Positions 56,121-64,000 of a stretch of 64,000 nucleotides of DNA are shown piece after piece. Every line of letters starts with the position of its first letter. The stretch's first letter is position 1. The position numbers and the translations under genes were made by a program. This DNA comes from Haliclystus octoradiatus. Taxonomy: Eukaryota; Cnidaria; Staurozoa; Stauromedusae; Haliclystidae. The stretch lies in the NCBI GenBank assembly GCA_916610825.1, contig OU744452.1:2949543-3013542 (forward strand). The letters run 5' to 3'. A model generated the notes under the pieces. That model saw nothing but the letters and a program-made list of their open reading frames with translations. It made no database searches and was not told the origin of the DNA.

Positions 56121-57175
56121 CGCGACTACATTGAAAAATATCAAGTCTATATTTAGTAACAGCCATTTAAGTCGCCCAAGTGTGATTTCACGTCTTTTCA
56201 TATTTTGAAAAAGCCGGTTTTTATGTTTTCGACTTTAAACGTATCTCACACTAAAACCACCCAGCCAATTCACTTCTTTGATTAGTATATGATACTCAGA
56301 CATGTATCGAAGTAATTTAAAAAACTACATTGAAAAATATCAAGTCTATATTTAGTAACAGCCATCTAGGTCGGCCTAAGTGTGATTTCACGTATTTTCA
56401 GATTTTGAAAAAAGCCGGTTTTTATGTTTTTCGACTTTAATCGTATCTCACACTAAACCACTAAGCCAATTCACTTCTATGATTAGTATATGATACTCAG
56501 ACATGTATCGAAGTAATTAATAAAACTACATTGAAAAATATCAAGTCTATATTTAGTAACAGCCATCTAGGTCGGCCTAAGTGTGATTTCACGTGTTTTC
56601 AGATTTTGAAAAAAGCCGGTTTTTATGTTTTTCGAATTTAAACGTATCTCACACTAAAACCACCCAGCGAATTCACATCTTTGATTAGTATGTGATACTC
56701 AGACATGTATCGAAGTAATTTAAAGAGACTACATGGAAAAATATCTAGTCTATATTTAATAACAGCCATCTAGGTCGTTCTATGTGTGATTTCACGTCTT
56801 TTCAGATTTTGAAAAAAGCTGGTTTTTATGTTTTTCGACTTTAAACGTATCTCACACTAAAACCACCCAGCCAATTCACTTCTTTTATTAGTATGTGATA
56901 CTCAGATATATATCAAAGTAATATAAAAAATCTACATGGAAAAATATCCAATCTATATTTAGTAACAGCCATTTAGATCGGCCAAAGTGTGATTTCACGT
57001 CTTTTCAGATTTTGAAAAAAGCCGGTTTTTATCTTTTTCGACTTTAAACGTATCTCACACTAAAAGCACACAGCCAATTCACTTCTTTGATTAGTATGTG
57101 ATAGGCATACATGTATCGAAGTAATTTAAAAAAACTACATGGAAAAATATCCAGTCTATATTTAGTAACAGCCAT
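56121..57175 (+). repeat. Repeat A array, left arm (about 5 units of ~200 bp)
   Basis: Units begin near 56126, 56325, 56523, 56730, 56931 and 57137 (partial). Each contains AACAGCCAT, GTGTGATTTCACGT, AAAAAGCCGGTTTTTAT, CGTATCTCACACTAAA and CATGTATCGAAGTAAT. Confidence 0.9.
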
Positions 57176-58125
57176 TTAAACTTATATGGGGGCCTTTGAG
57201 GATATTTCAAAATGCCGGTTTTTCACTTTCTGCAACTATAATGTCTCTCAAATTAGAACGAGACCTGCTAATGACTTGAAATCTATATATGTGGTTCTTA
57301 GATGTGTTTCGAATTTAATTAAAATGATTTCATGAAAATATAACATGCCTTTATTCAGATACAGCCATTTAGTTGACATGGGGTGTATTTTGGGATTTTT
57401 CAAAATGCCGGTTTTTCACTTTCTGCAACTATAATGTCTCTCAAATTAGAACAAGACCTGCTAATGACTTGAAATCTATATATGTGGTTCTTATATGTGT
57501 ATCGGATTTAATTAAAAAGATTTCATGATAATATATCATGCTTTTCTTCAGATACAGCCATTTAAGTTGATACGGGGGTATTTGGGGATTTTTCAAAATG
57601 CCGGTTTTTCACTTTCTGCAACTATAATGTCTCTCAAATTAGAACGAGACCTGCTAATGACTTGAAATCTATATATGTGGTTCTTAGATGTGTTTCGAAT
57701 TTAATTAAAATGATTTCATGAAAATATAACATGGCTTTATTCAGATACAGCCATTTAGTTGACATGGGGTGTATTTTGGGATTTTTCAAAATGCCGGTTT
57801 TTCACTTTCTGCAACTATAATGTCTCTCAAATTAGAACAAGACCTGCTAATGACTTGAAATCTATATATGTGGTTCTTATATGTGTATCGGATTTAATTA
57901 AAAAGATTTCATGATAATATATCATGCTTTTATTCAGATACAGCCATTTAAGTTGACATGGAGGTATTTGGGGATTTTTCAAAATGTCGGTTTTTCACTT
58001 TCTGCAACTATAATGTCTCTCAAATTAGAACGAGAGCTGCTAATGACTTGAAATCTATATATGTGGTTCTTAGATGTGTATCAGATTTAATTAAAAAAAT
58101 TTCATTAATATATATGAGGATGTCT
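57171..58125 (+). repeat. Repeat B array, left arm (5 units of ~190 bp)
   Basis: Units contain CAGCCATTTA, AAAATGCCGGTTTTTCACTT, TAATGTCTCTCAAATTAGAA, ATATATGTGGTTCTTA and GATTTAATTAAAA. They share the word order of repeat A, so A and B are diverged relatives. Confidence 0.9.
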
Positions 58126-58728
58126 ATAATTACGTACATTCATTAACGATACTCCTTACTCGATGTATAATGTACTATAGTCCATAAATTCAATTTTTAT
58201 TTATGTTCATTATGTATATTTCTGCGTAAAGTCCATTTTATTGTTCTGACTTCTTATATAATTTCCAATAATCAAATCAATGTTCAGCAGCAATAATAAT
58301 CTTGAGATAAAAACAGTCTGTAGCAAGTGCTCAGCTGATATCTTTGCTCCACGACATCCATCATATTTGTATACACACCTGTGCAGCACAAGCAGTGGCG
58401 ATTACCACGGAACATTCGGCAAATACAATGGCTAGTTGGTTACATATTTGATTGACAGGGTATAAGAAGTCAGACAGCATCGCAGATATAAATTACTTCC
58501 TTCTATCGAAGAGGAATTACTATGAAGGAAACTTACGGCCACAGTGACGGGTATCTTAATTAGACGGTATGTTATGTATGCTAAAAAATGGACTCTTACA
58601 GCGACCCTACTCCAATACAATACATTCATGTGGCACAGTTACAACAAGGTATATACGACCAGACGAGCCATACAGATGATGTAGAGAAGGCTTCAATGCC
58701 GCCCTAATAGCTATGTTATCAAGTCATT
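58126..58728. other. Merlin central region, non-coding part
   Basis: No coding segment is recognised between the left repeat array and the transposase pseudogene. Confidence 0.5.
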
Positions 58729-59640
58729 CTAAGGTGTTTGATAGCGAGGCCATGCGGCGAGATGATCTAGGATGTTATTGAATGCATCCGTGTGTGTTCT
58801 TCCATACAGCCCTCGCCATTGAAACTCATCCAAATGACTTGGTAACATAGCCCTAGTGGTTCCTGACATATATGCCTTCTTACGCTTGGCATTCTACCAG
58901 AAACATTCTACATTATTTGTGTGGACACCAGTCTGTGGATCTACAAAATTTAGTGAATGGTTTACGGTGCGGTGATGAAACGAGGCTGCACGTTTATTTG
59001 GTTAATCCTGTTGTAGGCTCTCCATTTATCCGAATGATTAGTTGTCCCAGGGGCTATACTGTCCTCAATGATTTAGTAGTAGAGTCGCCGCCGAGCGATC
59101 AGTTACATACTCAAAGAATCCGATTTTTCCCTCACGCTCATACATACCGAATACCCATTGCTGTGGCCGCAAGCGTGCTCTGTTGTACTTTCTCTTCGAC
59201 ACAAGAGATTCATCAATTTCCACAATGCTGTCTGGACCTCCCAAAGTTATCGGATATGTAACCAACTGATAGGAACAAATGTCCCTCATGTACTGGAACC
59301 ATTGTATCACCGAACGCTCCGAGATTTTGGTAACCTCCACTGTAGTATGCACAGGTGTATTGAGTCCCCATAAATACATCAACTGGAATAATTCTTTTAG
59401 TTGCAACTTGGAATCTTCAAAGAAGGAACCATGACGAATTGACATGGTATGACCTTTGTGAGAAGGACATCTCCAGAAATATCCATCCGAACGGTTGGAT
59501 CTCTTAATTTCAGTCATGTGACGAAAACAATTTACATCAGGGCATTGTGGTGCCTGCCTTCTTGTCAGTCGTCTGCTTCTGAAGAAAGCGATGGTTGCAT
59601 TCAGGGTTTCAAGGATTGCCATCAATTCATCGATCCTCAT
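58729..59640 (-). pseudogene. Merlin (IS1016/ISXO2-like) transposase
   Basis: ATG at 59640. The first 191 codons are open and contain a zinc-ribbon-like CPDVNCF...WRCPSH, a helix-turn-helix-like LKELFQLMYLWG, and the first catalytic aspartate in GGPDSIVEIDES followed by KRKYNRAR and QWVFGMYER. A one-base frame change near 59070 leads to PGTTNHSDKWRAYN, which holds the second aspartate. A second change and an in-frame TAG after NNVECFW (third acidic residue) follow, and the sequence ends RTHTDAFNNILDHLAAW. About 300 codons in all, the usual Merlin length. The catalytic positions survive but the frame is broken three times, so this copy is not autonomous. Confidence 0.88.
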
Positions 59641-59969
59641 TTTGGTTGATATTTTGTTGATATCACCGTTTTACTAGCTGGAACAAGTTGAGTAAGGTCA
59701 TTAAGATCTTGACCGCAGGACTATTCTCATATTCCAAACCATAACAACGTCACCAAATTGCGAAATAGGTATTAACAATTCCTACACAACAAATGCTGTG
59801 CAGAAATGGTATATATACGTAACTACATGACAATTATGAAACCGCAATAAGTAATCATTGTCTTTTAATTAAGTATAATTGATTAATTAGTTATGTAATT
59901 GAAGTCTGTTCGCAATTACGTCCTTTTATTTGAGAAGGGCGTATGTTGAAATCAAACAAATAACACTGA
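59641..59969. other. Merlin central region, upstream of the transposase
   Basis: 329 bp containing the presumed promoter of the transposase. No specific motif can be claimed. Confidence 0.45.
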
Positions 59970-61487
59970 CATGACTTGATATATTTTCATGAAATCAATT
60001 TAATTAAATCCGATACACATCTAAGAACCACATATATAGATTTAAAGTCATTAGCAGATCTCGTTCTAATTTGAGAGACATTATATATAGTTGCAGAAAG
60101 TGAAAAACCAGCATTTTGAAAAATCCCCAAATACCCCCATGTCAACTTAAATGGCTATATCTGAATAAAAGCATGATATATTATCATGAAATCTTTTTAA
60201 CTAAATCCGATACACATCTAATAACCACATATATACATTTCAAGTCATTATCAGGTCTCGTTCTAATTTGAGAGACATTATAGTTGCAGAAAGTGAAAAA
60301 CCGGCATTTTGAAAAATCCCCAATTACCCCCATATCAACTTAAATGGCTGTATCTGAATAAAGGCATGATATATTATCATGAAATCTTTTCAATTAAATC
60401 CGATACACATCTAAGAACCACATATATAGATTTCAAGTCATTAGCAGGTCTTGTTCTAATTTGAGAGACATTATAGTTGCAGAAAGTGAAAAAACCGGCA
60501 TTTTGAAAAATTAACAAATACCCCCATGTCAACTTAAATGGCTGTATCTGAATAAAAGCGTGATATATTTTCATGAAATCTTTTTAATTAAATCCGATAC
60601 ACATCTAAGAACCACATATATAGATTTCAAGTCATTAGCAGGTCTCGTTCTAATTTGAGAGACATTATAGTTGCAGAAAGTGAAAAACCGGCATTTTGAA
60701 AAATCCCAAAATACCCCCATATCAACTTGAATGGCTGTATCTGAATAAAAGCATGATATATTATCATGAAATCTTTTTAATTAAATCCGATACACATCTA
60801 AGAACCACATACATAGATTTCAAGTCATTAGCAGGTCTCGTTCTAATTTGAGAGACATTAAAGTTGCAGAAAGTGAAAAACCGGCATTTTGAAAAATCCC
60901 AAAAGACCCCCGTATCAACTTAAATGGCTGTATCTGAATAAAGGCATGATGTATTTTCATGAAATCTTTTTAATTAAATCCGATACACATCTAAGAACCA
61001 CATATATCGATTTCAAGTCATTAGCAGGCTTCGTTCTAACGTGAAAGACATTATAGTTGCAGAAAGTGAAAAACCGGCATTTTGAAAAATCCCAAAAGAC
61101 CCCCGTATCAACTTAAATGGCTGTATCTGAATAAAAGCGCGATATATTTTCATGAAATATTTTTAATTAAATCCGATACACATCTAAGAACCACATATAT
61201 AAATTTCAAGTCATTAGCAGGTCTCGTTCTAATTTGACAGACATTATAGTTGCAGAAAGTGAAAAACCGGCATTTTGAAAAATCCCCAAATGCCCCCATA
61301 TCAACTTAAATGGCTGTATCTGAATAAAAGCATGATATATTATCATGAAATCTTTTTAATTTAATCCGATACACATCTAAGAACCACATACATAGATTTC
61401 AAGTCATTAACAGGTCTCGTTCTAATTTGAGAGACATTATAGTTGCAGAAAGTGAAAAACCGGCATTTTGAAAAATCCCCAAATAGT
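59970..61487 (-). repeat. Repeat B array, right arm (about 8 units of ~193 bp)
   Basis: Inverse orientation of 57171-58125. The GAACCACATA landmark recurs near 60023, 60222 (variant), 60416, 60610, 60802, 60995, 61188 and 61381. Confidence 0.9.
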
Positions 61488-62504
61488 TTTTTTAAATTAC
61501 TTCGATACATGTCTGAGTATCATATACTAATCCAAGAAGTGAATTGGCTGGGTGGTTTTAGTGTGAGATACGTTTAAAGTCGAAATTCATAACACCGGCT
61601 TTTTTCAAAATCTGAAAAGACGTGAAATCACACTTAGACCGACCTAGATGGCTGTTACTAAATATAGACTTGACAATTTTCCATGTAGTTTTTCAAATTA
61701 CGTCGATACATGTCTGAGTATCATATACTAATCAAGGAAGTGAATTGGCTAGGTGGTTTTAGTGTGAGATACGTTTAAATTCGAAAAATATAAAACCCGG
61801 CTTTTTTCAAAATCTGAAAAGACGTGAAATCACACTTAGGCCGACTTAGATGGCTGTTAATAAATATGGACTTGATATTTTTCAATGTAGTTTTTTAAAA
61901 CTACTTCGATACATGTCTTAGTATCATATACTAATCAAAGAAGTGAATTGGCTGGGTGGTTTTAGTGTGAGATACGTTTAAATTCGGAAAATATAAAAAC
62001 CTGCATTTTTCAAAATATGAATAGACGTGAAATCACACTTAGGCCGACTTAAATGGCTATTACTAAATATAGACTTGATATTTTTCAATGCAGCTTTTTT
62101 AAATAACTTCGATACATGTCTGAGTATCATATACTAATCAAAGAAGTGAATTGGCTTGGTGGTTTTAGTGTGAGATACGTTTAAAGTCGAAAAACATCAA
62201 AACCAGCTTTTTTCAAAATCTGAAAAGACGTGAAATCACACTTAGGCAGACCTAGATGGCTGTTACTAAATATAGACTTGATATTTTTCAATGTAGTTTT
62301 TTTAAATTACTTCGATACATGTCTGAGTATCATATACTAATCAAAGAAGTGAATTGGCTGGGTGGTTTTAGTGTGAGATACGTTTAAAGTCGAAAAACAT
62401 AAAAACCGGCTATTTTCAAAATCTGAAAAGACGTGAAATCACACTTAGGGCGACTTAAATGGCTGTTACTAAATATAGACTTGATATTTTTCAATGTAGT
62501 CGCG
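61488..62504 (-). repeat. Repeat A array, right arm (5 units of ~203 bp)
   Basis: Inverse orientation of 56121-57175. The CTTCGATACATGTCTGAGTA landmark or a close variant recurs near 61499, 61698, 61904, 62107 and 62310. Confidence 0.9.
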
Positions 62505-62729
62505 GAAGACTGCGTTTTTTCGTGATGTCTTTTATAAAATCCCGGAATGAAGTTACGGATTGTAAATAGTTTTAGATTTTATTCTGTCTGTTGTTCATTG
62601 CAACCAGTCCGCTTCAATCGGAAATGCGTCATCAGAACTTCAAAAGGTGTGGTAAATAAAGCGTAAAACAGTGGAAATCAACGACGCAAGAAAGACGTTA
62701 ATTCGGGTGTCCAAAAACTCAGGATTGCC
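62505..62729 (-). repeat. Merlin right terminal block
   Basis: Mirror of 55897-56120, ending GTGTCCAAAAACTCAGGATTGCC. Confidence 0.85.
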
Positions 62730-64000
62730 GGACAGGACGATTAGACCAGGATAACCCATTGATAGGGGTCAGGAATACAAAATATTGAAAATGAAATACT
62801 GAAACTCAATGATACAAACGGGAAAATAGTGAATACGTTATTTACCAACTTAAGGAGCACAATAATAATAAAATGATAACCAACGTTGAGGATCAATATT
62901 ATGAAAAAATACAATTTTTGTATTTTCTTTTAAAATGCGGATTGTCGCTTGCGCGACAGCTAAGACAGTCTGGATCCGCCCCTTGTTTATAACAAAGTGA
63001 TACTTCATAATTTCTTCTAAGTATGTATTTATTTGGCTAAATGAAAAAAGTTGTTACTGGATTAAATTGAATTCTAATTATTAACAAACTGTATAGTCAT
63101 TATCATCTATAAATCTTCTTTTAAACAGAGAAAATCGGGAATCGTATATTCAAGCTGGTAGAAAAGACAAGCCACCATAAGAGGAAGCGCTCGAAACAAT
63201 TTTGATGGCATATATAAATAATTGATCGGGGTTTCAGTATGCTTGGACATTTATGGCAAAGCCGACTAGAGTTCAATTTTTGAAAATTACTAGATGGATA
63301 GAAGATACAAACTTAATAAATTCATAAACATGTTCAATTAGTTTCATGGTTTGCTATTTCTTCTTGTAACCAATAGTAACTGGGAAAAAACATTTATACC
63401 GCATTATAGCTTTATGATGAGTGGATTTTCAAAAGCATTCCAAGTGCTGTTTTTAGCAGATATTCGATACGCATGGTTGTTGTGTTTGCAGCTGATGATG
63501 TCATAAGATCTCTTTCACAAACAAAATTGGTGATCAAAACAAAAATGGGTACATAGTATGATTATTTAATAGATCAAAACATTTTTTGACTATTGTTCTT
63601 GTATTGTATTTAAGGACAAAAAACATCTATTAAAGGTGTTGTTTGCTGCATTCATAGCAGAACATTGGTTTCTAGGTTTTTTGTTTTTGTAATGTATTAT
63701 TATACGAAATGTTTACTAGACGAACTAAATATCAAGTTAACTTTATAATCGAGTGATACGAGAGTTATAGTTAAAGCTATGAAAGCATCGTCAGAAAGAT
63801 ATTTTAATAAAATATATTTAATCTAGATAATTTACTTGGGGTTAACACATTAAAGATATAGATAGCTGATTAATCATTAAAAGAGGGATTGCCTACCAAG
63901 GTACCTATGCGGTACTTAACAATTGCTTATTAAACACAAAAGAAGTCCCAATAGCTTTATAATATGGCGTGGGAAAAGTGTTAAATTTTGCTCGGTTTGC
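62730..64000. other. Non-coding, no gene recognised
   Basis: AT-rich sequence without recognisable genes. A short GC-richer segment near 62938-62990 (GTCGCTTGCGCGAC) resembles transposon-end sequence but has no partner here. Confidence 0.5.

Larger units (their letters stand above)
55897..62729. mobile_element. 6.8-kb Merlin-type transposon with giant composite inverted arms
   Basis: The outermost bases GGCAATCCTGA ... (55897) and ... GGATTGCC (62729) start inverted repeats that run inward. Each side has a unique terminal block of about 225 bp, then five copies of repeat A, then repeat B (five copies left, about eight right). The central 1.85 kb holds a Merlin/IS1016-like transposase pseudogene. 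No convincing 8-9 bp target duplication is visible (CAAGTGAG left, GGACAGGA right). Confidence 0.8.

Noticed and set aside
58872-59261. A 129-codon plus-strand frame in the Merlin centre
   Set aside because: Antisense to the transposase pseudogene, whose motifs account for the sequence.
55889-62737. An 8-9 bp target duplication for the Merlin element
   Set aside because: The flanks CAAGTGAG and GGACAGGA do not match, and shifting the boundary by one or two bases does not help.

Overview
This is a stretch of nuclear DNA from an invertebrate animal. It is AT-rich, its genes are split by spliceosomal introns, and it is crowded with eukaryotic transposable elements and microsatellites. There are no operons, CRISPR arrays or bacterial genes. 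The exact lineage cannot be fixed from the window. A Kv3/Shaw channel with an intron between T1 and S1, Penelope-like elements with YRDD-type reverse transcriptase and hammerhead ribozymes, and Merlin and P transposons together suggest an aquatic invertebrate such as a cnidarian, tunicate or other soft-bodied marine animal (inference).

The one clearly intact host gene is a voltage-gated potassium channel of the Shaw/Kv3 (KCNC) family on the plus strand. It has two coding exons, 17278-17916 and 19201-21921, and would encode about 1119 residues with an unusually long cytoplasmic tail. A second host-type locus on the minus strand (about 33545 down to 27313) is a Roco (Roc-COR) gene. It carries a frameshift and an in-frame stop and looks like a pseudogene.

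The rest is layered mobile DNA. 4.7-5.2 kb: a Penelope-type hammerhead ribozyme with an ATT tail, then a 260-bp unit bounded by two minus-strand hammerhead motifs (a retrozyme-like dimer). 7.0-8.0 kb: a 5'-truncated non-LTR retrotransposon. 8.2-12.8 kb: a complete, apparently young Ty3/Gypsy element with identical 174-bp LTRs and a 5-bp target duplication. 15 kb: hAT transposase debris. 26-27 kb and 29.5 kb: non-LTR fragments. 34-37.5 kb: nested repeats with a 900-bp TTAA-flanked element. 39.4-40 kb: a degenerate Penelope-like RT. 43-46.4 kb: two opposed Penelope fragments around an AAT array of about 1.9 kb. 47.9-51.8 kb: a complete P element with 30-bp terminal inverted repeats and a perfect 8-bp target duplication. 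52-52.6 kb: a 660-bp GAAAT array. 53.5-55 kb: a decayed Gypsy gag-protease fragment. 55.9-62.7 kb: a 6.8-kb Merlin-type transposon whose inverted arms are each more than 2 kb and built from two related families of tandem repeats.

These parts do not form one pathway. The window is best read as one conserved ion-channel gene and one dead Roco gene inside a transposon-rich region. The most unusual items are the self-cleaving ribozyme units and the giant composite arms of the Merlin element.
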